Source: Prodigiosinella aquatilis (GTDB taxonomy: Bacteria; Pseudomonadota; Gammaproteobacteria; Enterobacterales; Enterobacteriaceae). From it: DNA of 64,000 nt. The position numbers were made by a program, and so were the translations under genes. Below are positions 44,334 to 53,254 of this stretch, in pieces. The stretch is from assembly GCA_030388725.1 (NCBI GenBank), contig CP128857.1, positions 1,054,001-1,118,000 on the forward strand, read 5' to 3'. The stretch's first letter is position 1; every line of letters starts with the position of its first letter. The notes beneath the pieces were generated by a model, which searched no databases, was not told the origin of the DNA, and saw only the letters and a program-made list of their open reading frames with translations.

Positions 44334-47300
44334 TATAGTGATTCTGTTTCGATACGAACGAGCAGGATATTAATGTCCTCTGCTATCGTAACCACCTCAG
44401 CTATACAGGCTTTATCCAGTCCGGATGCTTGCATTTGCAGTTCAAGCTGCTCCATCCGTGACGCCAGCTCCCGCTGCTGCGCCAGGACGAGGGCGCCACG
44501 CATACGGTGCAGGATCATTATGACCTCTTCCACATTTTTCTGGGAGACTCCAGATGCTAAAGCGTGCCAGTCATCCCACATATTTTGCAAAAAAAGCCGT
44601 CGATGCTTGTCAAGGACATTGGGTTCTTCCGGCTCAATCCCGTAAGCGTCGCTCAGGGGAGCAATTTGTCCGTATGGAAGATACAGGCGTAAAAGTGAAA
44701 CCAGCTCACGTAATTCAATCGGTTTCACCAGCCAGGCGTTCATGCCTGCTTCAAGGCATCGTTGTTCTTCATCCCTCATGGCATTAGCAGTCACACCAAT
44801 AATGGGCAGGCTGACGCCTTCTGACCTAAGTTTACGAGCCAGTTCATAACCGTTCATATAAGGCATGTTTACATCGGTTAACACTATGTCATGCGGGCCA
44901 ATATCCCACAGCGCTAACGCTTCTTCGCCATCTTCTGCAAGCGTGACTTCGCACCCCAGTCTTTCCAGTTGTTCCTGTAGCGTAATCCGGTTCAGCAGAT
45001 TATCTTCCGCCACCAAAATTCGCAGATGAAAACGCGGTAACTCTGATTCATCGGCGGGAACATGTGTTTGGTCGCGCAACAGGTGGTCAATCCCAAATCC
45101 GATACTGCTGATACTGTATGCATCTATACCTGATGTCCCGGTATCACCGGATAAAGAGAGCGGCAGGTAGTGTCCCTGCCAGTCGACAGTCAGGTGATGT
45201 GGTCTGCGTATGACATCCAGCATCACTGCAGACGAATCAGCTGTTTCTGGTATCTCATCTACTGCCATCGCTTTCGCGCCCCAGTGGGTTAACCAGGCAC
45301 AGATATTTTCTGTTAGCTCCGGGTGAGGCGTGCGTACCCAGACTCTTGCCTGATTAAGTTCAGGTTTGACTGAATCCTCTTCAGGCGCAGTTTCGAGCTC
45401 TAACTCGAAGAAAAACTTACTGCCCATCATGGATTCGCTTCTGATCTGAATTGTGGTGTTCATCAACTCGGCCAGGCGTGCACAGATAGAGAGCCCCAGG
45501 CCGGCCCCTCCTGAAATATTGTGCTCAGTGTCAGCAAGGTAGAACGGTGTAAAGAGTTTTTCCTGACGGGGCTTACTGATGCCCACGCCGCTGTCGCATA
45601 CTTCCATTAACATACGTGTGCCTGAAGGTGCGCTGTTCACCTGGCTCAGGCGTACAATGACAAACCCTGTCTCAGTAAATTTGATGGCATTGCTGATAAG
45701 GTTACTCAGGATCTGGCGCAGCCGTGTCGGGTCACCTTTGACCTTCGCGGGAATATTTGTCGCTATGACTGAAAAAAGCAGCAGCCCTTTACGGGAAGCC
45801 ATTCCCGCATACGTTCCCGTGCAGCGTTGTACTAACTCGCATGGGTTGAATGCACTCTGTTCCAGCTGGAGCTGCCCGGCCTCAATCTTACTGATGTCCA
45901 GAATATCGCTGATAATCTGCAATAGTATCTGCGAGGCATCCTCAATGCGATCCACATACTGACGTTGCTGATGGTTCAGTTGCGTCAGAGAAAGCAGTTC
46001 CAGCGTACCGAGCACACCATAAAGCGGTGTGCGGATTTCGTGACTCATGGTGGCCAGAAATGTGGATTTTGCTTCATTAGCTTCATCCGCCGCTTTCCTG
46101 GCTCGGGTCAGGTTGCGTTCCATTTCCGCATGCGAACTTACATCCGCAAATGCACAGAGGGTGACATCCTGTTGCATATAGCGTGTGGGGGCATAAGCAA
46201 CATAAAGTGTTCGTTCACTGGAAATAGCAAGTCGTTCAATCGAACCATCCTGAACCGCGTGCTGAACTTGGCTGAGCAAGGTCGACATCGCTTCCGTATT
46301 TTGTAGCGGTTCTCCCTGCGTTGCACTCAGCCAGTCCAGTGCCAGAGTATTCGCAAAGACCAGACGACCATTGTCTCGGGCAATGAGGCACAGAGCCACA
46401 GGGGCGGTCTGGATTAGCGTTCGGTTGAAGGCATCGCTTTCCAGTATTTCTCGTTGAGCCTCCTGCGCGGGCAGTATCACGCGGCGGTTATACCAGCGCA
46501 TATAGAACACATATCCCAGCGTGCTGAGTAATAACATCAACAGCGTACCTAACGGTAACCAGAGGTTATCTCTGAAAAAACTGGAATAGTTCATCCGATA
46601 GATACCTGTCCAGCTTTCCGTCTGATCGGTCACCTTTAGCACCAACCCATGAAGGGTATAATGCAACCCCGTGCGTGAAAGCTGTGGTAGTTCACCGTTG
46701 CCTATTAACAGGCCGTGCCCTTTATGGGATAGCCAGGTATTGTCCTGGTGTTGTAACCAGAACAAATGCTTAGGTGCTGGATTCACGGTCCGCTCCAGCA
46801 CGCCGATCCGCGAGCGATTCAGCAGCGTCGCGGCATAGATACAAGCGGGATGATGGGATGAATTGCTCCAGACGCCGGAAGGAAAACCCGCCTGAATAAG
46901 ACCAATAATTCCCTCGGGAAGCGACGGGGATCTAAACCAGACAATATCATCTGTACTGTCTGTATTCTGACAGCCCTGATGGGGAGTGCTTCGCAGCCTT
47001 TGACGTACCGCAACGGTAACGGCGCGATATGTCTGCACGTTAATCGGCTCGTAACCCGCATTGGCATTCACGGCAGGAACACCAATACTGACGCTGTCAC
47101 TTTCATTAACAAAGAAAACAGCGGCTGCTGGAAAATAGGAAGAGGCCCAGAAAGAGGAGTAGAAATCGGACAGGTAGCTACCTATGGCAAAGAGCGAGCC
47201 TGGCACATTAGGACAGTCTCTCTGCCCCTGGCAGGCCAGAGAAAATGGCATGTCTACGGCTGATTCCCGGCCTTCGAACAACCGGCTGTTCCAGTCCGCC

Positions 47301-47581
47301 GGGGATGATACTTCATGAAAACTGGCAACCCGCAGGAAGGGCAGGGTTGCCAGTTGTTCGTTTTGTTTTTGCAACTGGCGTAAGAACGTTTCCTGCTCGT
47401 TGATGTAGCCAAGCAGCGTCGAAAAATCCAACGTAAAACGACGTTGCTCCTGTTCAATGGCACGCTGAGTACCCCAATACATGCCGACAGCCAGCAGTAT
47501 CACTATAGGAATTAAGGCAAAAAAAACCCAATGTTGCCTACGCGAGCTGTGCGTGATTTTACTGAATGGGGTCACCTGCAT
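44333..47581 (-). CDS. Hybrid sensor kinase with REC and Hpt domains (RcsC/RocS/BvgS-like)
   Basis: 1082 residues from the ATG at 47581. Order: TM1 (18-37), large periplasmic sensor domain (about 38-340), TM2 (341-361), PAS (about 385-480), HisKA with H514 (MSHEIRTPLYG), HATPase (N box NAIKFT near 631, DSGVGI, GLGLS near 695), an RcsC ABL-like linker domain (about 740-845), receiver with D903 (LTDVNMP), and Hpt with H1025 (LHRMRGAL). A complete four-step phosphorelay in one chain. An alternative GTG start at 47629 would overlap the EAL gene. Likely partners are the EAL protein and the RcsB-like regulator. Confidence 0.93.
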   Translation of the reverse strand: MQVTPFSKITHSSRRQHWVFFALIPIVILLAVGMYWGTQRAIEQEQRRFTLDFSTLLGYINEQETFLRQLQKQNEQLATLPFLRVASFHEVSSPADWNSRLFEGRESAVDMPFSLACQGQRDCPNVPGSLFAIGSYLSDFYSSFWASSYFPAAAVFFVNESDSVSIGVPAVNANAGYEPINVQTYRAVTVAVRQRLRSTPHQGCQNTDSTDDIVWFRSPSLPEGIIGLIQAGFPSGVWSNSSHHPACIYAATLLNRSRIGVLERTVNPAPKHLFWLQHQDNTWLSHKGHGLLIGNGELPQLSRTGLHYTLHGLVLKVTDQTESWTGIYRMNYSSFFRDNLWLPLGTLLMLLLSTLGYVFYMRWYNRRVILPAQEAQREILESDAFNRTLIQTAPVALCLIARDNGRLVFANTLALDWLSATQGEPLQNTEAMSTLLSQVQHAVQDGSIERLAISSERTLYVAYAPTRYMQQDVTLCAFADVSSHAEMERNLTRARKAADEANEAKSTFLATMSHEIRTPLYGVLGTLELLSLTQLNHQQRQYVDRIEDASQILLQIISDILDISKIEAGQLQLEQSAFNPCELVQRCTGTYAGMASRKGLLLFSVIATNIPAKVKGDPTRLRQILSNLISNAIKFTETGFVIVRLSQVNSAPSGTRMLMEVCDSGVGISKPRQEKLFTPFYLADTEHNISGGAGLGLSICARLAELMNTTIQIRSESMMGSKFFFELELETAPEEDSVKPELNQARVWVRTPHPELTENICAWLTHWGAKAMAVDEIPETADSSAVMLDVIRRPHHLTVDWQGHYLPLSLSGDTGTSGIDAYSISSIGFGIDHLLRDQTHVPADESELPRFHLRILVAEDNLLNRITLQEQLERLGCEVTLAEDGEEALALWDIGPHDIVLTDVNMPYMNGYELARKLRSEGVSLPIIGVTANAMRDEEQRCLEAGMNAWLVKPIELRELVSLLRLYLPYGQIAPLSDAYGIEPEEPNVLDKHRRLFLQNMWDDWHALASGVSQKNVEEVIMILHRMRGALVLAQQRELASRMEQLELQMQASGLDKACIAEVVTIAEDINILLVRIETESL

Positions 47582-47597
47582 AGCCAATATTAACCTA

Positions 47598-48821
47598 TTA
47601 AGCGAACGAAGATAACGAATACAAATCACTGCTTTCAGAGATCAGCAGTAGCCCAAAATCCTCCGCGCTAATGGCCGCAGAGATCAAAAATCCCTGAGCA
47701 CAGTCACACCCGATACCGCGAAGAAACTGCAAATCGCGTGTGGTTTCAACGCCTTCTGCGGTGACGGTCAGGCCCAGTTGTTTGCCCAGTAGTACCGACG
47801 TGATCAACGCTGTTTTTCGGATCTCATCATCAGCAACCCCCTTCACAAACGACTTATCGATCTTCAGTTCAGTAAGTGGGGTGGAGATCAGGCTATGCAT
47901 CGAGCTGTAGTCACGTCCGAAATCATCCTGTGCCAGGCCGAACCCTTTTAAACGCAACCTGCTGGTCCCCATATAATAATTTACAGGCTGAGAAATTGCC
48001 TCATCTTCCAGCAGTTCAAAGCATACATTCTTTGGCTCAACCTCACGGGCGGCAACCTGCTGAAACAACTCCTCGGAAAGTTGTGGATCGTTAAGCAACG
48101 GAACGGGAAGATTGACAGATACCTGCACAGTGTATCCACTGTGTTGCCACAGCAAATGTGCATCAAGCGCATCATTCAACATTCTGAATAAAAGCGTTTT
48201 CTGGAGCGTATAGCGGCGTATCGCGTCGAGAAACGAGCCTGCCATCATGAAGCCATACTCCGGATGATCCCAGCGGGTCAGGGCTTCAGCACCAACAATT
48301 TTGCCATTGCCTAAATCAATTTTTGGCTGGAACCAGGCCTTTATCTCCCCCATCTTAAGGCCATTCTCAACCATATGCTGATCGAATATGCGTTGAGTAC
48401 TTATATCACCACGGTTTTTTGTCGGGATTTCACCTACCGTGGACCTGATCTGCTGCAGGAGGAGTCGCAGTGCTTCATCACTGAAAGGTTTCTGGAAGGT
48501 ACCAATAACGGCCAGGCCATACTCTTTGGCTACCAGACTGACGCTGTTCATCAAGCTTCGTGAATGCGAGCTGACCAACATCAGCATTGTATTCATTTGC
48601 CGTTTACTGATTTCGCTAATAAACTGAAGGCCATCCATTCCAGGCATACTCATATCAATGATTGCCAGATGGAAATGGTGATTTTCCAGCAGGGACAGGG
48701 CCCCGGATGCATCGCTGGCAATGTGGACATCAAAGAGGCCAGTTGCATGTAACATCCTATGGATGTGTATTATGTTATGCGGTTGCTCATCCAGAACCAG
48801 TACTTTGTAATTCGACAGCAT
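47598..48821 (-). CDS. Receiver-EAL c-di-GMP phosphodiesterase (RocR-like)
   Basis: 407 residues: receiver domain with D56 (IIDMSMPG) and a complete EAL domain. Residues needed for metal and catalysis in RocR all have counterparts: E179 of EAL, N237, E269, D299-D300, K320, E356 and Q376 (loop 6 reads DDFGRDYSS). It should hydrolyse cyclic di-GMP when the receiver state allows. The SD CAGGAG precedes the ATG by eight bases; the gene starts four bases after the upstream kinase stop. In Pseudomonas RocR and Bordetella BvgR, an EAL protein tied to the relay opposes fimbrial or virulence gene expression. Confidence 0.94.
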   Translation of the reverse strand: MLSNYKVLVLDEQPHNIIHIHRMLHATGLFDVHIASDASGALSLLENHHFHLAIIDMSMPGMDGLQFISEISKRQMNTMLMLVSSHSRSLMNSVSLVAKEYGLAVIGTFQKPFSDEALRLLLQQIRSTVGEIPTKNRGDISTQRIFDQHMVENGLKMGEIKAWFQPKIDLGNGKIVGAEALTRWDHPEYGFMMAGSFLDAIRRYTLQKTLLFRMLNDALDAHLLWQHSGYTVQVSVNLPVPLLNDPQLSEELFQQVAAREVEPKNVCFELLEDEAISQPVNYYMGTSRLRLKGFGLAQDDFGRDYSSMHSLISTPLTELKIDKSFVKGVADDEIRKTALITSVLLGKQLGLTVTAEGVETTRDLQFLRGIGCDCAQGFLISAAISAEDFGLLLISESSDLYSLSSFA

Positions 48822-48825
48822 AACG

Positions 48826-51648
48826 TCAGCTCCTGCTTTTGTTCATTGTGCGCAACAACGCACGCAACTGTGATAGCGACAGAGGCTTACGCAACTGGTA
48901 GTCCATCCCTGCCGCGTATCCCCTTTCTTTTTCTTCCTTCTGGCAGGTGTTACCAGTTAGGCCGATTATCTGCCCTGCATATCCCTTTTTCCGGAGCCTG
49001 CGGGCGACTTCATATCCGTCCAGATCAGGCATGCGCAAATCTGTTATCACGGCGTTAAATGTTGAAATATCAGAAAAATCAATGGCTTCATGACCATTAC
49101 TGGCCAGGGCGACAGTGCACCCGAGCAGCTCGAGCTGCTCGCGTAAGATAATGTGACTTATCGGGCTGTCATCAACGATCAGCAAACGTAAACCAAACTT
49201 TTCTGCAACGAACGGGGTTGTTACCGGTGCCTCGGGAATCATGCTGTGCTGCATTGACTGCACTATGCGTCCTATTGCGGTCACGCTGTAAGCCCCAGTA
49301 ATAATGGTGTCATGTTCACTTTTGCGTTCATGGACTAACGTTGGCGGCAGCGCGATAATCCGCTTACCCCGCCAGTTTGATGTATGAACAGGTGGTGGCC
49401 AGGCCTGAATCAGTATTCCTCTTGCGCAATCGCTGGCTGTCACGTTGCGAAAAGGTAGTGCCTGAGCCCCCCAGTCGCGTAACCATTCGCAAAGGTTGTA
49501 GACGATTTCAGGCACTGCACCATCGACGTAAACAGGCTTTGGCAGTAGATTAGGTAATGGCGGTATGTTGTTGTCATTCGCCAGGGGCAATGTCACCTCA
49601 AAGGTAAAACGGCTGCCCAGGTTATGTTCACTGATTGCCCACAGCCTACCCTGCATAAGCTGAGCCAGGCGCGAGCAAATAGACAACCCCAGACCGGAAC
49701 CAGACTCTTGTCCGGAGAGTTTGTTTGCCGGGCGAAAATAGGGATCAAACAACCGGGGCAAATGCTCGGATGAAATACCTATACCACTATCCACCACCTG
49801 AAAGACCATACTGACATTGTCGCCAACGTGCTGTGAGACATAAACCCTCAACACTACATGGCCTGATAGTGTAAATTTGATCGCGTTATTAATAAGGTTA
49901 TCCAGTACCTGGCGTATCCGGGTAGCATCACCTGTCAGCAGATACGGGACGCTGGTATCAGAGATAGCGTAGATCTGCAGACCTTTGTTCTCGGCTTTTG
50001 CCGCATACGTTTCAACTACCAACTCAGCAAGTTCCATGGGCGAGAAGGGCGTACTTTCCAGCGTTAACTGACCGGCCTCAATACTGGACAGATCCAGACT
50101 ATCGTTAACAATGCGCAGCAAGCTCGATGATGAATGCAACAGCGTTTTCATATACTCGCGCTGTTGCCCGCTTAATCCACTGAGTGTGAACAACTCAAGC
50201 GTTCCCAGGATTCCATAGAGCGGTGTACGTATTTCGTGACTCATTGTTGTGAGAAAAAGGGTTTTCGCCTGGTTTGCCGATTCTGCCGCACTTTTGGCTT
50301 CGACCAGAGAGCGTTCGGTATCTTTTAACCGTGAAATATCACTGAGCACACACAGAATGGCATCCTCTCCTCCCCAGAATGTCGGCGTACAACTCAGTTG
50401 AATTGTGCGTCCATCTTGCAGAATAATTTCGTGAGTGATGGATGGTTCATTATTCTCTGAGATGCGGGTAAACCACGACTGGTCGCTTTCTATCCACACT
50501 TGCGTCAACTCGTTGAAAAACAGAAGTTCTGCGTCTCTGTAACGCACCAGAGCTAAACCTACCGGGGCTGTCGCTATCAGTTTTCGATTCAGCGCTTCGC
50601 TATCGATTAGTGCGGAATACTGGCTAAGTGCCGGTTGTAAAACTCGCCGTGACAGATACCCGATACTCAACATGACAAATATCATGAGCATTGAAGCCAT
50701 TAATCCTACGGCCTGGAAAACAGGCAGATTCGTTTTAATTAACTGAGAAACGGGCACGGAGTAGGCCAGGCTCCAACCACCGTGACCTACTGATTTACGT
50801 AATATCAGATACTCCGGAAACCATCGTCCACCGGCTACACCGAATGTATCGGCAATGGACCTTCCAACCCAATACACATTCTGACCGGGTATATGGTTTC
50901 CATGTAAAGCCAGCAACCCTTGCGGATCAATGAGGTCGTATTTGCCACCCTGTAGCGGTGAAAAGTCGATGCTGGAAGTAATACCGCTAAAAGTGAGCCC
51001 CAACCAACCTGACGTTGGGTCTGTGACATCCACCGGTGTATAAAGGTAAAGCCGGTCATCTTCATCCCCGGTGGGATTAAACCAGGCGATAGGTAGCGCA
51101 CCATTATTCCCCGTCAGCCATTTCTGATCTGACAGAAACGACACTATTTCGCGTTCGCTTTCCGGCGTTATTCTGAGCATGTCACTTTGTGACGATAATA
51201 CCGTAGTCGTTTTGCCAGTCTTAGCCGACGTGTAAATAAGCTGGGTTTTACTTCGTGCAAATTCAACCTGGTCTTTGTAGGTCAACATTACACCATGGTT
51301 TTTTGGACTTCCGCTACCACTTAGCGGGTGAACGGTAACTTCTGGAAATGTAATGGAGTCTTGCACTTTTTCAGCCTGAAATCCTTTCGGTAAAAGTACT
51401 ACAGCTGTCGCCATTGATTGCAACATGGACTCGCGTTTATTAAAGAAATACTGTGCGCTATAAGCAGCGGAATTCATCTGACGTCGATAGTCTGAGACCG
51501 TATTGTTGACGGTGTAATAAAGATAAAAAATAGACGCGACAGCTATGCAAAACAGTAGCGCCATCGCAAATAAATACAGCAGTGTCTTTGGCAGACGTGG
51601 GGCCTGATGTGATGAGTATAAGAGAGTATCATATTTAATCTTTGACAT
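48826..51648 (-). CDS. Hybrid sensor kinase without Hpt (RcsC-like)
   Basis: 940 residues: TM1 (about 22-46), periplasmic sensor domain (about 47-308), TM2 (about 310-331), PAS (about 350-440), HisKA H471 (MSHEIRTPLYG), HATPase (NAIKFTLSG, DSGIGISSEH, GSGLGLS), ABL-like linker, receiver with D870 (ITDLRMPDLDG). No Hpt domain, so phosphate must pass through another Hpt, most simply H1025 of the sister kinase. The two kinases share domain order and the linker, but their periplasmic domains differ, implying two separate inputs. First gene of the operon, divergent from the fimbrial genes. Confidence 0.93.
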   Translation of the reverse strand: MSKIKYDTLLYSSHQAPRLPKTLLYLFAMALLFCIAVASIFYLYYTVNNTVSDYRRQMNSAAYSAQYFFNKRESMLQSMATAVVLLPKGFQAEKVQDSITFPEVTVHPLSGSGSPKNHGVMLTYKDQVEFARSKTQLIYTSAKTGKTTTVLSSQSDMLRITPESEREIVSFLSDQKWLTGNNGALPIAWFNPTGDEDDRLYLYTPVDVTDPTSGWLGLTFSGITSSIDFSPLQGGKYDLIDPQGLLALHGNHIPGQNVYWVGRSIADTFGVAGGRWFPEYLILRKSVGHGGWSLAYSVPVSQLIKTNLPVFQAVGLMASMLMIFVMLSIGYLSRRVLQPALSQYSALIDSEALNRKLIATAPVGLALVRYRDAELLFFNELTQVWIESDQSWFTRISENNEPSITHEIILQDGRTIQLSCTPTFWGGEDAILCVLSDISRLKDTERSLVEAKSAAESANQAKTLFLTTMSHEIRTPLYGILGTLELFTLSGLSGQQREYMKTLLHSSSSLLRIVNDSLDLSSIEAGQLTLESTPFSPMELAELVVETYAAKAENKGLQIYAISDTSVPYLLTGDATRIRQVLDNLINNAIKFTLSGHVVLRVYVSQHVGDNVSMVFQVVDSGIGISSEHLPRLFDPYFRPANKLSGQESGSGLGLSICSRLAQLMQGRLWAISEHNLGSRFTFEVTLPLANDNNIPPLPNLLPKPVYVDGAVPEIVYNLCEWLRDWGAQALPFRNVTASDCARGILIQAWPPPVHTSNWRGKRIIALPPTLVHERKSEHDTIITGAYSVTAIGRIVQSMQHSMIPEAPVTTPFVAEKFGLRLLIVDDSPISHIILREQLELLGCTVALASNGHEAIDFSDISTFNAVITDLRMPDLDGYEVARRLRKKGYAGQIIGLTGNTCQKEEKERGYAAGMDYQLRKPLSLSQLRALLRTMNKSRS

Positions 51649-51978
51649 TTCACCATAATATAAATGACGGAAAGAGTTTTATATAAGGAAATCCTTATTC
51701 TTTTTATTTAAATGTAAAGATTGTTAAGGATGTCTGAATGGAAATATAAAAATAAGTTTTTAAGGTATTCCTTATATATTCCTAAACCAAATTTCGCATA
51801 ATACACCTCGCGAACGGATAGCAATGAGCACCTGCTATCAATCATATCGGACTCATCAGCCTTAAATCTACACACAGGTAGGACTGACCACGTCATTATA
51901 TGTAACGCGTCGCAGCCATTTTATATCGGTTAATTTATGTAACCAATCGCTTATTAATTTTTTATCCAAGGAAATGTC
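51649..51978. promoter_or_regulatory. Divergent control region between kinase operon and fimbrial operon
   Basis: 330 AT-rich bases with both promoters. I see a ribosome site AAGGAAAT before the pilin gene and no invertible-element-type inverted repeats, so phase variation by fim-like inversion is not supported. Confidence 0.45.
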
Positions 51979-52500
51979 ATGAAGAAAGTTTTATTAATCG
52001 CCACGATCGCGGCATTGTTTTCGACACAATATGCCAGTGCAGCTGACGGAACGATTTATTTTAACGGGAGCATTACAGATACAGCGTGTACCGTAGATGC
52101 TTCTTCTGATAATCAGACCGTGGTTATGGGAACAGTGTCAACTACTGCGTTTCATGGCGCTGGGTCAACTTCATCACCAACCCGCTTTACTATTTCACTG
52201 ACTACTTGTCCGGAATCAGCCAGTACCGCAAAAGTGCGTTTTGATGGCCCAACCGCACCGGGTAACCCCTCGATTCTACGCCTTACGAATGACGCGCAGG
52301 CAGCAACGGGTGTTGGGGTGGCTATCTATGAAGATGACAGCAGCACACTGATCCCGGTTAGCACAGCATCAGCCGCGAAAACGCTGTCATCTACTGGCGT
52401 AAATGAATTGGCATACGTCGCAAAATACATGGCTACGGGGGATAACATTACCGCTGGCGATGCCGACGCAACAGCATCCTTCACTATCACATATCCGTAA
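51979..52500 (+). CDS. Chaperone-usher fimbrial major subunit
   Basis: 173 residues: signal peptide ending QYASAA, then a type 1 pilin fold with the first cysteine in DTACTV, the second in TTCPES, the alternating N-terminal donor strand (DGTIYFNGSI) and the penultimate tyrosine (SFTITYP) recognised by the chaperone. ATG after CCAAGGAAATGTC. First and presumably most abundant product of a four-gene operon. Confidence 0.93.
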   Translation: MKKVLLIATIAALFSTQYASAADGTIYFNGSITDTACTVDASSDNQTVVMGTVSTTAFHGAGSTSSPTRFTISLTTCPESASTAKVRFDGPTAPGNPSILRLTNDAQAATGVGVAIYEDDSSTLIPVSTASAAKTLSSTGVNELAYVAKYMATGDNITAGDADATASFTITYP

Positions 52501-52557
52501 TATCGAAATATCACAGGGCTGGTGGTGGCCCTGTTTTGCTAAACACAGGATTTACAA

Positions 52558-53235
52558 ATGTTCCGGTTTTCCCGAAATACGCTTTTATCATTTCTATTTT
52601 TATTACCAATGTTTGTTTCTGCCGGTGTGGAGATCGGTGGTACTCGCGTTATTTATGCTGGTGACAGCAAGCAGACGTCCATTAGTGTCAGTAACCCTGA
52701 CGACAGACCTTTTCTTATTCAATCATGGGTGAATAAGAAAGAGAGCGGAGATGATAATGATGAAACGTTTGTGACAACTCCCCCTCTCTTTCGCCTGGAG
52801 CCTCATACACAAAATTCAGTGCGGGTGGTTTTAAGTCATAACCAACTTCCTCAGGATAAAGAGTCGGTTTACTGGCTGAATATTAAAAGTATTCCTGCCA
52901 AGAACAGTAATGTCAGCAATGAACTGCTTATTGCAGTGAAAACCAAGATGAAACTCATTTACCGACCGGCTGGTCTGAATGGGGATCCAGCAACGGCATG
53001 GAAAAAACTGATATTTTCCCGAAAGAATGGCGTGCTTGTTGTTTCTAATCCAACACCTTACAGCGTTTCATTTTACGATATAAAAGTGAACGGTAAAGAA
53101 ATAAAAAACACACCTATGGTATTGCCGGGACAGGAAATATCGCTGAGCCAGAACGCTACGCCGGGAAATAAAATTCGGTGGAGTGCAATAAATGACTTTG
53201 GCGGTGTAACTGCTGAGCATGAAGTCACATTATAA
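52558..53235 (+). CDS. Periplasmic fimbrial chaperone
   Basis: 225 residues with a signal peptide (PMFVSA) and two Ig-like domains of the PapD/FimC family: GVEIGGTRVIYAGDSKQTSI start, conserved PFLIQSW strand, PPLFRLEPHTQNSVRVV (interactive G1 region) and KLIYRP. It folds and caps subunits in the periplasm. 57 bases after the pilin gene. Confidence 0.94.
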   Translation: MFRFSRNTLLSFLFLLPMFVSAGVEIGGTRVIYAGDSKQTSISVSNPDDRPFLIQSWVNKKESGDDNDETFVTTPPLFRLEPHTQNSVRVVLSHNQLPQDKESVYWLNIKSIPAKNSNVSNELLIAVKTKMKLIYRPAGLNGDPATAWKKLIFSRKNGVLVVSNPTPYSVSFYDIKVNGKEIKNTPMVLPGQEISLSQNATPGNKIRWSAINDFGGVTAEHEVTL

Positions 53236-53254
53236 TAATTTAAAAGATATTCCT

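Noticed and set aside
51649..51978. Possible fim-type invertible promoter element
   Set aside because: No pair of matching inverted repeats flanking a promoter-sized segment and no tyrosine recombinase gene nearby.
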